Positions 9,820-20,571 of a stretch of DNA of 64,000 nucleotides are shown here, piece after piece; the first letter of the stretch is position 1, and every line of letters starts with the position of its first letter. Origin of the DNA: Diphasiastrum complanatum. Taxonomy: Eukaryota > Streptophyta > Lycopodiopsida > Lycopodiales > Lycopodiaceae. The DNA is taken from assembly GCA_029204225.1 (NCBI GenBank), contig CM055103.1, positions 48,551,958 through 48,615,957 on the forward strand, given 5' to 3'. The position numbers and the translations under genes are program-made. Under the pieces are notes generated by a model. It was not told where the DNA came from. It made no database searches and saw only the letters and a program-made list of their open reading frames with translations.

Positions 9820-12721
9820 CTACCAAAATACTTCCTTGATCAATTGAGAAGCAGCAATATATTCTGGTTCTATAGAAGAAAGTGTGATGGAGGTTTGCTT
9901 ACAACTGTTCCATGATATAGGATCGTTGTTGGAGAAGAATGTAAATCCAGATGTGGATTTACGATTGTCTACACCTCTTAACCAGCTTGCATAAGAATAT
10001 CCACTGAGCCGATGAAGATTGTCATTGCTAACATCTCCATAGCAGATGCACTGGTCCATGGTAGCTCGAATATACCTCATGGCTCTTATGAGAGTCTTCT
10101 AATGGGTAATGCCAAGATTAGCCATATATTGGCTGAGTGAGCTTACTACAAAAGAATATCTGATCTTGTATAGACCATTGTGTACATGAGAGACCCAAGT
10201 ATCGATCGATAAGGATACTCTCTCATCTGTTCCTCTTCTTGCTTGGTCTAGGGACATTGGTCCTTTGACAAATGCAGGCCTGGATCCATCGGTGAGTGAG
10301 CTAATTTACAATTCATTAGATTGTATCTGTTAAGAACATTGTGAAGATACTTTTGTTGAGGGATATAAATCAGTCGTCTCACTCTATCTTTCAGCGAAGG
10401 ATTTTTCATCAGACAACAAATGTCTGAATGTACAATGTCCAACAATCCTCTAGCAATATGCCGATGGCTTGATTTAAATGGTCTCCTAGTCTGCTTACCA
10501 ACTAGACAGTCTTGACAAATAGGTAACTCGACTTTATCATGAGGATAGTCGAGATCGGGAACAATAGATTGTTTTGACATTTGTTGTACAACAGCATAAT
10601 TCAAGTGACCAAGTCTAAAATGCAAAAGTAAACTTTTATTTACATGAATAGAAATATTGAACGCCCTACTAGAGGCAGAAAAGCAATGACTTAATTTATA
10701 CAAGTATCCATGCCTCTTTCCGAGTGCTAGGATCTTGCCTGTCCTATCAACTACTTTGCACTGATCACATTCAAATTCTACTCTATGTCCTAGATCTGTG
10801 ATTCTGCTTACAAAGAGTAGATTCGTAGACAAATTTGGTACATACAGGACTTTAGACAGAAGGTTGGACTGACTCATTGCAAAGTTTAGTCTTACAATTC
10901 CTTCACCTTTAATAGATTGTGTGCTATTGTCGCCAAGGTGAACATATTTCTTGTTACTATAAGGTGTATAGGACTCGAAACAGCCAATGAGGCTGGTCAT
11001 GTGCTGAGTGGCTCCGGAATCCAGGAACCAAGAACTGTCGTCGGATGCTCCTTGATGGCTGGTCATGAAGGCATCATGATCCGCTTCTTGAATAGGTTGT
11101 GAAGCTTCTGCAACTGCATTTGTCACTTGATTCGACTGTCCCTTGTTGTTGTTCTTTGCGTGCAGTATGCGGCAGTCTTGAATTTTGTGGTTGTTTCGCT
11201 TGAAGCATCTGCAGAACAACTTTTTTGTCTGCGGATTCGACTGTTCTTTGTGTTGTGCTGGTTTCTCGTCTGGCTTTGATTGCTTCGGGTCTTTCTTCTT
11301 CTGCTGCTTAGTCGTGCTCTTCATTTGTACATCAGTATTTGAAAATTTATCTTTTCTCAAATATTTCACCATGTTGTCTAATTTTTTCCAAACTTCTACT
11401 TTGTGTATACGAGTAGAACCTTCTTCTTTGAAATCTTGAGTTGCAACAATAATTTGTTTCCAAACCGAGTATTGAATCTTGGATTGTTTGCCAGAATAAT
11501 TTGATAAAAATCTTTGAGCTTTGGATCTTCCAATGCTCGGCTTGCATGGAATATTTTCTGTTTTACCTGATAGCTTATCGTCTTTTTTTATTTTAACGTG
11601 GCCTTTATGTAAGCCTGTTTTAGACAACACATCCTCTAATCTGAAAATAGCTTCTTTCGCAAATGCCTCTGGCTGGAAATTCCATGCAAACAAGATTTGA
11701 AGATATATTATTTTTTCTATTATACGCACCTCTGCATGCAATGTACAGATATGAACATTCAGAAGATAAATTGGTAGTACGGGTTTCCAATTAGAATCTT
11801 CTCGATCTTTTCAATATTCATGTACTCCTTGTCATGTCTTTTGTTGTCTTCATGCAGTACAAACAAAGGTGTTTAGAGTTAACGCCATGGGATACATTGA
11901 ACATACATTTTAATGTCTTCAGATCTCCTGCTAAATGCCATTCTATGTTGAAAGTGTCAATTCCATAAATATTGAGTGGAACTCCCTCCATGTGATTTTT
12001 TTATGGTCGCATGATATGACGTTCTATTAAATATCCATGAGAGAATGTCATGGTCTTCTTTCATCACCTATAAGAGAAAACAAAAAACGTGATTTAGCCT
12101 CATAATATTAACACAGAGAAGATTTGCCAAATGAAATTCATATTAAAATGATTATCCCTATTGATTATGCAAAGGAACTGCTATATCTAAAATGCTGCCA
12201 ACCACCAGATATCATTTTCTGATTAAACACTGAAATTGAGGCCTTCTGAGTCTCCTGAATTTGAAAGTGCTCCATTCATGATCGTAAGACTGACTCTCTC
12301 CATTTTTTGACCATTTATAATTTCAAACTCATCTAACTTGAGAACAACTATCAACTTGTTATTGACATTCTAATTTGTAATACCATAAAAATTTATGATG
12401 AATGTTAGTAGCTGATTAATATCAATAAATAAATTGTTGAAATAGTTATATGCTAGACATTATCCTTTCGAGCAATACACTTTATTGATATGAGATGGAT
12501 TACCAACTATTGTCTGCATATCTTGGTTTAACATGTCTTTTTTTTTTATAAGATGAAATGGTCGCTAGTGTATAAAGTGTGAGAATCAGTTGAGGAACTT
12601 GAGGCTTCGTTCCTCCGCGTGTCTGACACTTAGTTACAGAACAAAAAGACAATTACGCTATCGGCTAGTAGAGTCTTGTACTGTGGAAGCTTATCAAGCT
12701 ACGAAAATAGCTCTGATACCA
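9820..12721 (-). mobile_element. Ty1/Copia element with a large internal deletion
   Basis: Read on the minus strand. A primer-binding site TGGTATCAGAGC (plus-strand GCTCTGATACCA, 12710-12721) matches initiator tRNA-Met and marks the 5' end. Gag remnants follow, then a zinc knuckle, protease, GAG-pre-integrase and the first residues of integrase. The sequence then jumps directly to the last third of RT (about 10390) and RNase H (10080-9820, 'SSIEPEYIAASQLIKE'). Most of integrase and RT, including the YVDD site, is gone. The same family is present at 35839-36960, where the missing part of RT is retained. Confidence 0.88.
10248..11741 (-). pseudogene. Deleted Copia polyprotein: gag knuckle, protease, GAG-pre-integrase fused to RT tail
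   Basis: One open frame of 497 codons. A degenerate knuckle (CRCFKRNNHKIQDC, spacing CX2CX4HX4C with Arg and Lys substitutions) lies near residue 180. Protease 'WFLDSGATQHMT' is near residue 240. GAG-pre-integrase 'LLHFRLGHLNYAVVQQM' is near residue 375. 'LLDIVHSDICCLMKNPSL' begins the integrase core, but the next residues 'KDRVRRLIYIPQQKYLHNVL' are from the RT thumb. The deletion keeps the frame open. The frame then stops within RT, and a further piece leads to RNase H. Confidence 0.85.
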
Positions 12722-12894
12722 TGTTGGAGAAAGAGGGTGTGTGAGTGTGAGAAACAAAAAAAATAGCTTGAAAAGAAAATGAACACGAAGAGAAGCGAAC
12801 TCGAGAAACGAACTTGAACAGAAAGTGTTCGTGCGCAGTGAAATGAGCTATATTACTCTTTTCCTAAGCATGACTACGCTATCAGAAACGAACA
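12722..12894 (-). repeat. Candidate short 5' LTR of the minus-strand Copia
   Basis: The segment directly abuts the primer-binding site. It begins 'tgttgg' and a TG...CA-type end ('aaca') is reached at 12894, just before Gypsy LTR sequence starts at 12903. No partner LTR was found beyond the RNase H end, so the right-hand limit is uncertain. Confidence 0.4.
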
Positions 12895-12902
12895 GAGTGT
12901 TA

Positions 12903-13265
12903 GTGATAGAAAGCAAGAAAGAGAGAGATTAAGGAGGCTAAAGAGAGAGATCAATATCATCAGCTAAATGACAAATGACACAGTTTCTCTACTTATAGCC
13001 AAGAGGAAGCCCTAAAAGGAAGCCTCGAGTGGCTAGGGCCCAACTGGGAGGGATAATAGTGCGCCCTCCAAGAAGGCCCCCACTCTCCAGTAATATGTCC
13101 AAATGGCCTAATAATGAATAATAAGCCCAAAGGCCAACCATATAGTCTGAATGTCACTAATGAATAAAAAAGGGCCCAAGGCCTGCTTATGCATAAAGTA
13201 AAGTAACTGTAAATGTAAATGGACGTGGCAAATGTAATGAGCCGAGTCCATAACTCTCCCCAACA
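12903..13265 (-). repeat. Gypsy 3' LTR (left copy)
   Basis: On the minus strand it begins TGTTGGGGAGAG at 13265. It matches 16902-17258 nearly base for base (about six differences). Similarity ends at 12903, where Copia LTR-like sequence begins, so its 3' end was lost or overwritten. Confidence 0.85.
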
Positions 13266-13333
13266 CAAAATAAAGACCAAACTGCCAAAAAGATAACCGG
13301 ATCAAGTAGCAGCAAGCCCTGGTGCATCAACAA

Positions 13334-14878
13334 CTAGAGGAACATCTGATGTAGAGGAATCAACAAGTGCAGCAAGAGCACGGGCCTGATCCGCAAGTAA
13401 TGGTGTACGATAAAACACATCAATAGGCTCCCATGTAGTCTTCTCAATAGGACGACCATCCCACTAGACCAAAAACTGAATCTGCCGACGGCGTTGACTA
13501 TGGTATAGACGGACCTGTAATATAGCAGCAGGTAAAAATGGAAATAACTCTGGAGCAGTAGGAAACTCAGCATCACAAGGAGTGTCATCCTCAATAGCAG
13601 CACGTAATAAACTGACATGGAAGCAAGAAGCTGTAAGCGATATGTAACTAGACTAAGGACCTCCACAATGCGATAAGGCCCATAATAACGTGGTGCAAGC
13701 TTCTCAGTAGAAGCATGGACCTGGACAAAATGATGACATGCAAACCGTAAGCGTAGATAAACCATATCTCCAAGCTGAAACTCAACATGGCGGCGGTGAC
13801 GATCAACTGAGGTCTGATAACGCTGCTGAACATGCTGTAAATGAGAACTGGCCCGAGTAATAAGCTCTCGAGCACCTGATAGAAAAGATGCAAGTGTAAC
13901 AGGTGTATCCTCAGGAGGAAGAGAAATGCCAGATAAAAGAGGTGCATAGACATGAGATAATAAAAATGGAGAGACACTTGTGCTGGTACTGACAGAGCTA
14001 TTATAGCTATACTCTGCTGAACATAAATGCTGATCCCAATCCTTTTCTGAAGGAGTAACAAAATGGCGTAAATAATTCTCAAGGATCGTGTTAAGGACCT
14101 CAGACTGCCCATCAGAAGTAGAATGATAAGCAGATTCCATAAAAAATCGAACATCCAAAATACGCATAAGCTCTGTCCAGAATATAGATGTAAACTTACT
14201 ATCCCGATCAGAAAGGATAGTACGAGGAAATCCATGCAGACAGAAAATCTCTGATAGGAACAAAGGTGCACACCGCTCTGCTGTGATAGTACTGCAAACT
14301 GGGATAAAATGTGCCTGTTTCAAGAACCTGTCAACTACCACCATACATGAATCGTGACCACGCTGGGTATGGGAAACGCCAAGGATAAAGTCCATAGATA
14401 TATCAGTCCACTGGCGATGAGGAATAGGCCAAATCTGGAGCAAACCAGCAGATTTAGAACGGGAGTACTTATTACGAAGACAGAAAGGACAGGTACGAAT
14501 AAGTACAACAAGCTCAAATTGAAGAGAGGGCCAATATAAATGGTCTTTGAGACGAGCATAAGACTTCTGAAAACCAAAGTGACCTCCAACAGGAGAGGAA
14601 TGAGCATCCGACAACAACTGGGAATGGATACCCAAAGAACTAGGGATACAAAGAGAATCATAATGATAAAGACGATTGTCAATAATGGAGTAAACCTGAT
14701 GAGGACTGGACGAAAGAAGTGGGGCAAAACTATAAACATCACGAAAATCAGAACATGTAAGGTATGCTGCAGGTAGAGCATCAAACCATGGAGGAATAGT
14801 AGAAACGAGTGTATTTAACAAAGCTGGAAGACGAGATAATGCATCAACAGCAGTGTTAGCACGACCAGGACGATACAA
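13334..14878 (-). pseudogene. Gypsy integrase with frameshifted chromodomain
   Basis: An open frame of 514 codons. It opens with the RNase H end signature ('GRANTAVDALSRL'). The HHCC zinc finger is near residues 90-135 ('HSSPVGGHFGF' to 'CPFCLRNK'). The integrase core has all three acidic residues in context: 'SMDFILG', 'ILSDRDSKF' and 'DGQSEVLNT'. The GPY/F-like 'LAPRYYGPYRIVEVLS' block follows near residue 395. Past about residue 410 the frame is wrong. The correct chromodomain reading ('LVXWDGRPIEKTTWEP', with a stop) lies in another frame to about 13330. The integrase core may still be intact. Confidence 0.88.
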
Positions 14879-15073
14879 TATGGAGAAATCAAAAGACTAT
14901 AAAAACTGCAACCAACGAAATTGACGATCACTAAGGTCACATTGAGAAAATAGATAACGTAAAGACTGGTGATCAGTAATAATGTCAAACGGGACTCAAT
15001 ACAGATAATGACGCCACTTCTTAAGAGCATAGATAATAGCAAGAAGCTCTTTTTCATGCACAGAATAATGTTG

Positions 15074-15131
15074 CCTGGTGGTGGACCGTTCATTCCATCT
15101 AATCCACCTCCTGGTTTCTTTCCTCGTCCCC
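15074..15131 (+). repeat. 58-bp inverted copy of 15865-15922
   Basis: The segment is the reverse complement of 15865-15922 with one mismatch in 58. It sits exactly at the junction between gag and RNase H in the deleted Gypsy. The source segment encodes the proline-rich gag stretch on the minus strand. Confidence 0.93.
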
Positions 15132-15864
15132 TCCTGAGTCGCGTCATCTTTGCTTCTGCTGAAGATCAGCGAACTCTGCAGACGTGTAAGTCGGACAAAA
15201 GCAGGTCGATGAGTCGGAGGACGAGGAGGCGAAGGGGCAATGGAGAGAGCTGGAACAGAAGGGGCCGGTGTAGGGGTGAACGTAGCGGAAAAAGATGAAG
15301 CAGAAGGACGGGGTCGGGAGAAGTGGGAAGGAAGGGTGTCAGAGTACTTATGCTGTAAAGTACTGGCAAGAGACATCGCCTCAACAAGTGTGGTAGGACG
15401 GAAGGAAGAAACATCATAACGTAAAGCACCACGAAGCCCAGCAATGTAACGAGAAATAAGCTCAGTGAGCTGTAGATCTGTGAAAAGATAAGAAAGCTCC
15501 ATAAACTGATCTGTATAAGAAGCAAGATCACTGGTCTGAGTGAGACTACGGAATGTATCACGTTGGCGGTCAAGCCATTGAGGATCAACCATAGCATGGC
15601 GGAGGTCACGACGAAAAGTATGCCATACATGGAGCCCTTCCCGATCAGGATCAACTCTATAAACTCGCCACCACATGGCGGCACGTCCATCTAAATGTAA
15701 AGCAGCCAACTGGATTTTCTGAGAATCAGTCTTGGGATAAATCTGAAAATATGTGTCAAGCTTAGCAAACCAATTTTCTAATAAGGTCCCATCGGAGGAA
15801 CCAGAATAGGTAGCAAGCTGTACCCTATCACGAAAGTCTCGAGCAAAGTGTGGCTCAAGAAGGG

Positions 15865-15922
15865 GGGGACGAGGAAAGAAACCAGGAGGTGGGTTAGATG
15901 GAATGAACGGTCCACCACCAGG
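15865..15922 (-). repeat. Source copy of the 58-bp inverted segment (gag proline-rich region)
   Basis: In its normal position within gag it encodes 'PGGGPFIPSNPPPGFFPRP' on the minus strand. It is the partner of 15074-15131. Confidence 0.9.
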
Positions 15923-16213
15923 CTGACTAGCAGAAGAAGATGGAAATCCAAATGGAGGGGGAGTCCCAAATGTAAGAAAAACAGGAGCTTTACCAGGACC
16001 ATGAGGCTATAAAGAATCAATCTGTGACTGCATAGTAGCAAAGCCGGTCATAACTGAATCGAAGCGAAGAACGAGGCCAAAAAGGTTCTCATCCATGAGA
16101 CGAAACTGATCGGATAAGGTTTCCTGAGTAGTCTCACTCGGGGTAGGTGAATGTGCCATAATGATAGTGGAAGGAATAGATGAAAACTTGAGGGAGCGGA
16201 CTCTTGTCGTCAC

Positions 16214-16837
16214 CCCAAATTAGCCTATTACAAGCAATATTATCACAACTGAAAAAAACAGACAGCAATGAACAATGGAGAAGCTGTAAAAATGCGCTGG
16301 ATAGCCAGGGATTCAATGTGAATTTGAAAGAGTAAACAAAGTCAAAATTCCTAAAAATGTGGTGGAGAATGAGCGCACGACAGCCTTTTGATAAGCTGTA
16401 AAAGATGGCTAGAATTGGAGAAACAAAAAAAGCCAAAAGTCACAAGTTGGGAGTGCTGAGGCAGCGATTTACAAGTTGAAGAATTTTAGCTGTTTGGAAT
16501 AGCAAATGATGTCGGAATTGGGTAGTTTTTAGATGAGGATGGGCGCTGAACAGTCAGGGAACTAACTGTGGAAGATGGCTGCAAACTGGAAAAATATCAT
16601 ATGAAAGTGATAGGTCGGAAGGCAGGGACATCGATGGAAAGGAAGAGGAGGAGCGCTGGGCAGGAAAGAAAAGAGGGGACAAAATAGGGGGAACGCTGGG
16701 CAGGAAGGAATGGAAGGAGCAGCGATGGAACAGGGTTGTCAAAACGATGATGGAGCTATAGGAACAGCGATGGAGGAGCAAGGCAAGGCAACAAAGAAAA
16801 AATTCCAGATTCTGCTCAGAAAAGTGCTCTGATACCA
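16214..16837 (-). other. Gypsy 5' leader, no gene
   Basis: The region lies between the primer-binding site and the gag start of the minus-strand Gypsy. It holds only broken short frames. GGA/CCT-rich runs occur at 16620-16720. Confidence 0.6.
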
Positions 16838-17258
16838 AGTTACGAATAGAGCCACAGCTGATCTAGAATTAAGCTATGAAAGCATCACATAAGCAAGACT
16901 TAATCCTAGAAAGCAAGAAAGAGAGAGATTAAGGAGGCTAAAGAGAGAGATCAATATCATCAGCTAAATGACAAATGACACAGTTTCCCTACTTATAGCC
17001 AAGAGGAAGCCCTAAAAGGAAGCTTCCAGTGGCTAGGGCCCAACTGGGAGGGATAATAGTGCACCCTCCAAGAAGGCCCCCACTCTCCAGTAATATGTCC
17101 AAATGGCCTAATAATGAATAATAAGGCCAAAGGCCAACCATATAGTCTGAATGTCACTAATGAATAAAAAAGGGCCCAAGGCCTGCTTATGCATAAAGTA
17201 AAGTAACTGTAAATGTAAATGGACGTGGCGAATGTAATGAGCCGAGTCCATAACTCTT
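16838..17258 (-). repeat. Gypsy 5' LTR (right copy)
   Basis: It lies immediately outside the primer-binding site. It retains about 65 bp that the left copy lacks, but the last 8 bases (the TGTTGGGG end on the minus strand) are replaced by 'taccttg', so the outer end is eroded or broken by the neighbouring LTR-like unit. Confidence 0.82.
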
Positions 17259-17328
17259 ACCTTGTAGGCCCCGCCAGAGTACATTGTACAGTTAGAATAA
17301 TAAAGTGTGAGGGCACTGGCGTCCGGCG

Positions 17329-17601
17329 TTTGTAAGCCCAACCCAATGAGCACGCAAAATGGTTAGGTAGAACTTGAATAAAAGATTTGGGGCCTTAGTT
17401 AGCATAAATTAATTAAAAAGCCCAAAGTCAAGTTCATAAAGTTCTAAGTTAAAAGGGAATCTCCCATTAGATTGAAGTTCAATTAGTTTGAAGGGCTAGG
17501 ATGCCATTGTAAATAGGCCAATGAGAGCCAAGATGGCCCTCCCTCCTCAACTATATAAGGAGGCCATTTTCCATTGTACACATCTTCTATTCTTCTTAAT
17601 A

Positions 17602-17683
<82 letters not shown>

Positions 17684-17744
17684 CTACGTTGGGATAGAAT
17701 AACTTTGGGTAGGCGCTCGAGCCCCCAAGGCCTTTTTCAACTTA

Positions 17745-17832
<88 letters not shown>

Positions 17833-18130
17833 ACGTTGGGATAAAATAGCTTTGGGTAGGCGCTCGAGCCCCCAAGGCCTTTCTCAACTTAGGCTCTCTC
17901 TCCCTCTCTCTCCAAGGGTAAATGGTGCATAGCTATGGGTAGGCGCTCGAGCCCCCATAGTCCCAACCATCCTTGGGGAACTCTCTACTCTCTCTCTTCT
18001 CTCCTCTCTCTACCTCTCTCTATTTCCTTTCTCTATCTCCCTTCTCTCTCTCTTGCTATGCAGGTGTGCACGGGTGGCTCCCAGTGAACGTACCCCTATA
18101 CTACAATCGACTACAACAATTCGTGAAGAG
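17329..18130 (+). repeat. LTR-like unit with TATA box, polyadenylation signal and CT tracts
   Basis: It begins 'tgtaagcccaacccaatga'. A TATA-like 'ctatataagg' is at about 17550, an 'aataaag' signal at about 17598, and pure CT from 17605. Related units, recognised by the shared 'cccaatga(g/t)cac' start, lie at 35105-35800 and 50410-51075. No associated gag or pol can be assigned. It is probably a solo LTR or a small non-autonomous element. Confidence 0.6.
17605..17966. repeat. Composite minisatellite: CT tracts alternating with a unique 64-bp block, period 146 bp
   Basis: (CT)38 at 17605-17680 is followed by a block starting 'cctacgttgggat' and containing 'gtaggcgctcgagccccc'. Then (CT)41 at 17747-17828 is followed by the same block, a short CT-rich stretch and a third partial block. 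The first and second blocks start 146 bp apart (17683 and 17829). Confidence 0.93.
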
Positions 18131-18324
18131 CTAAACTGAGCTCAATTGATAATCAGTTGTGAATTAGTCGCAAAAGACAAGACTAAATATTAGTCGTCAA
18201 CATCTAGACTAATAATAATTCACTAAAAACAGATTACCAGATTGAGCAACAAGAGAGTCAGACAGAATGAAGAAAAGCAATATCGACACAAATCTGAACG
18301 TAGAACAACAAAGCTATTATCAGA

Positions 18325-18642
18325 TTAAGTATAGCAAAATATACATGTCAATAATGTTGTGGAGCACAAGACAATAGCGGACAAAACCGCGTGCTCTATT
18401 TCTACAGTACCTATAAACCGAAATAGTTTCGGACCTAGTAGAGCAGATAAAGACAAAAGCATTGCAGTTCCAAGAGGATCTCCTAGAAGGTTGACAAGAC
18501 AACGAAAAACACCAGCAAGATATGTGCCAGCCAGTTCAGTTTCTACATCAGAAGAGTTCTGTGGATTTAGAACTAATTTATTCTGTAAAAGGAATGAACC
18601 TATTACTGACAATACAAAAAAAAGAATCAATGCACAAGGCAT
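18325..18642 (-). CDS. Unassigned 105-codon ORF, possible captured gene fragment
   Basis: A minus-strand frame from an ATG at 18642 to a stop at 18325, with a stop shortly upstream. I do not recognise it. The product is hydrophobic at the N-terminus ('ALILFFVLSVIGSFLL') and has two further apolar segments ('GTAMLLSLSALLG', 'HAVLSAIVLCSTTLL'). The middle shows coding-like composition. It also contains a 'cttttacag' acceptor-like and a 'ggtactg' donor-like site, so it could be an exon of a captured host gene instead of a complete ORF. It sits between an LTR-like unit and a dispersed repeat. Confidence 0.3.
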   Translation of the reverse strand: MPCALILFFVLSVIGSFLLQNKLVLNPQNSSDVETELAGTYLAGVFRCLVNLLGDPLGTAMLLSLSALLGPKLFRFIGTVEIEHAVLSAIVLCSTTLLTCIFCYT

Positions 18643-18899
18643 CTACTTCATCTATCTCTGATAAGCTTCTAATGCTATTATTTTACACACGCTCGTTCAT
18701 TGAATACGCAAAATGGTATTCAATATATACACAATTTACAGGTGTGCAGATGAAGAAAGTACAAAGTGGATGTGTTGTCTATAGGAGATCGTGGGTGGCT
18801 GTTGTCATTGTCAAATCTGATTGCACAGTTGCATGGGATGAGCGTGTGAAGGCCGCGACATCAGCCTTCATTGAAATGAACGTTGGTGCGCAAACTAGA

Positions 18900-19140
18900 A
18901 CGTGTCGTCTTTTTCGCCTGTCACAAATCACGTGTAAAAACACAGTGTCACATTTTTCATCTTTTTTTTGCCTGTGAGAATTTACTTGTATTTATGCAGA
19001 CAGTCATGTTTTATTCGTCTGTCTTATTTTAGATGTAAATATGTAGACTGTGCGACAACATGAGTAAAAATACAGCATGAACGGAGGCAGATTAAAATAG
19101 GATTTAGGAGAGTAGAGGAGAATGTAGTGCTTCTCTCTCA
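18900..19140. repeat. Dispersed repeat related to 2735-3100
   Basis: Shared phrases are 'cgcctgt', 'gtaaaaa.acagtgtc.catttttt', 'tttgcctgtg' and 'atatg(t/c)agactgt', with the end 'gagagtagaggagaatgtag'. No coding potential is seen. Confidence 0.5.
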
Positions 19141-19669
19141 CTTGGAAAAATTCAAAAGAAATTTTTTAGAATTCTAGCTAGTCTAATCCATCTCCACTAA
19201 TTTGATCATAGCTTACTCAATATTGATCCAAATAAAAAAAAACTCAGTATCTCTGAAAAGCTTAAGACAAGCTCTATCCGCCTATAGGATAAGATCAATG
19301 ATTGAATGTAATTTGGTAGGTCAAATTTACAACAAAACAGGCCTAAAAATTACAAAGAAAGAAAACTAGCAAATGTAGAGCTACAAATCAAGATTTGTCA
19401 TAAGTCTTTGAATACTAATCTAAATAACCTGCCATATGGATCAAATCAAAGATAAACAATGCTCTAAAATCCTATGTATAGAAACCTAACATTAAACTCA
19501 AATCGAATCCGAAAAATTCAAACAAAGTGAAAGGAGATTTCTAGTCACCTATTTTGACAGTTTTTGGAAAAATTGCAATAACTTTTGTATCTCTTACCCA
19601 AATGGCTTAAAGACTGGTGCAAATGAAAGATAAAACAAAGATCTACAGACTTATTGAATCAAATTAGAA
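19141..19669. other. No gene recognised
   Basis: AT-rich sequence with no open frame of note. It resembles retrotransposon untranslated sequence, but I found no match inside the window. Confidence 0.5.
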
Positions 19670-19689
19670 ATGAAAATTGAAATTGAATG

Positions 19690-19948
19690 TCAAAATTGGA
19701 AGCAAGCCTCGAGATCTTGGAATTCAAGATTACATTTCTATCTTATTTCACTTTCTTTTGTTCAAAGTGAATATGATCCCACTCTTTACATTAAGTTTGA
19801 TGATGTTGGTATTGTACTTTTACTCATTTATTTAGATGACATCATCATTAGTGAAAATAGTGTTGATGGTATTGAGAAAATCAAGATAGATCTATCCTTA
19901 GAGTTCAAGATGGTAGATCTAGGGTGTCTTCACTTCATCTTAGGTTGA
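19690..19948 (+). mobile_element. Ty1/Copia reverse transcriptase fragment
   Basis: The product reads 'SLSFVQSEYDPTLYIKFDD', then the active site YLDDIIIS, then 'LSLEFKMVDLGCLHFILG', which is the Copia RT palm. Everything on either side is missing, so this is a roughly 85-codon fossil. Confidence 0.85.
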
Positions 19949-20050
19949 AAACTTCAAAGTTTAAAAATTAATAAAATGAAAGCTACAAATGCAATAAAAT
20001 TCTCAAATCTAATGAAATTCACATATAATCATCATGAATTTAGGATCTAT

Positions 20051-20062
20051 GCTCTGATACCA
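20051..20062 (-). other. Retrotransposon primer-binding-site-like sequence
   Basis: GCTCTGATACCA reads TGGTATCAGAGC on the minus strand, complementary to the 3' end of initiator tRNA-Met. A minus-strand element would have its 5' LTR to the right ('agaaatgtcatgtgc...'). No matching LTR pair was found. Confidence 0.5.
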
Positions 20063-20571
20063 AGAAATGTCATGTGCTAAACCCCAAACTAATAGCGATA
20101 ACAATGAAGTAAAGCTAAAAGCAAGATGAAAACAAGACAATCATGATAGCATATCAATAGAAAGCTAGAAACAATGAGATCACAATGGAATCACATTAGT
20201 GATGGAAAGAATAGTACAAGATATGAACATGAGCATTGATTCATTTGGATAGGGCACATGAGACCTAGCAATGGAGATCCCTATGACTCACATTCATGAG
20301 GAAGCTAGAAGCTCTCACTTATTGGCGATATCTTGCAATCTTGTGTGTAGAATGCTTATTTATGTTATTTTCGGATCCACACATGTGAGATACAGTAGAT
20401 TATTATTTTTGTATTTTTGGATCCACACGTGTGAGATACAGTAGATTACTTCATCATATCTTATGTTTGATGTTTGATCAAAGTCTTAGTGAGTTTGCTT
20501 CTCTTTAAGATGTTGATTTTTCCACATTGGCAAGATTGATAGGGTTGATCTATTTCTAACCAAAGATCAGA

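Larger units (their letters stand above)
14996..16213 (-). pseudogene. Gypsy gag fused out of frame history to RNase H
   Basis: Gag starts near 16155-16213 ('MAHSPTPSETTQ' region), has one TAG after 'MQSQIDSL', and continues through a proline-rich segment ('GGGPFIPSNPPPGFFPRP') and the capsid-like core ('LAALHLDGRAAMWWRVY', 'DLASYTDQFMELSYLF', 'YIAGLRGALRYDV'). The open frame at 15709-14996 then enters an antisense copy of that proline-rich segment and emerges in RNase H ('HYSVHEKELLAIIYALKKW'). Zinc knuckle, protease and RT are absent. Confidence 0.85.
12903..17258 (-). mobile_element. Ty3/Gypsy chromovirus with both LTRs, internally deleted
   Basis: Two copies of one LTR (12903-13265 and 16838-17258) bracket gag and pol read on the minus strand. 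The primer-binding site GCTCTGATACCA at 16826-16837 is directly inside the right-hand LTR. From right to left the order is gag (from about 16213), a gag/RNase H junction near 15060, RNase H, integrase (14878 onward) and a frameshifted chromodomain ending near 13330. Zinc knuckle, protease and RT are deleted. The LTRs differ at about six positions in 355, which implies a fairly recent insertion. The outer 8 bp of the right LTR and about 58 bp of the left LTR's inner-type end are missing. Confidence 0.9.

Noticed and set aside
12710-12721. Possible tRNA-Met gene fragment at the GCTCTGATACCA sites (also 16826, 20051)
   Set aside because: Only the 12-base 3' end complement is present, next to LTR edges. 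These are primer-binding sites, not tRNA genes.
14335-14784. Long leucine-rich minus-strand ORF, also 13648-14271 and 15166-15690
   Set aside because: They are alternative-frame shadows of the Gypsy integrase and gag frames.
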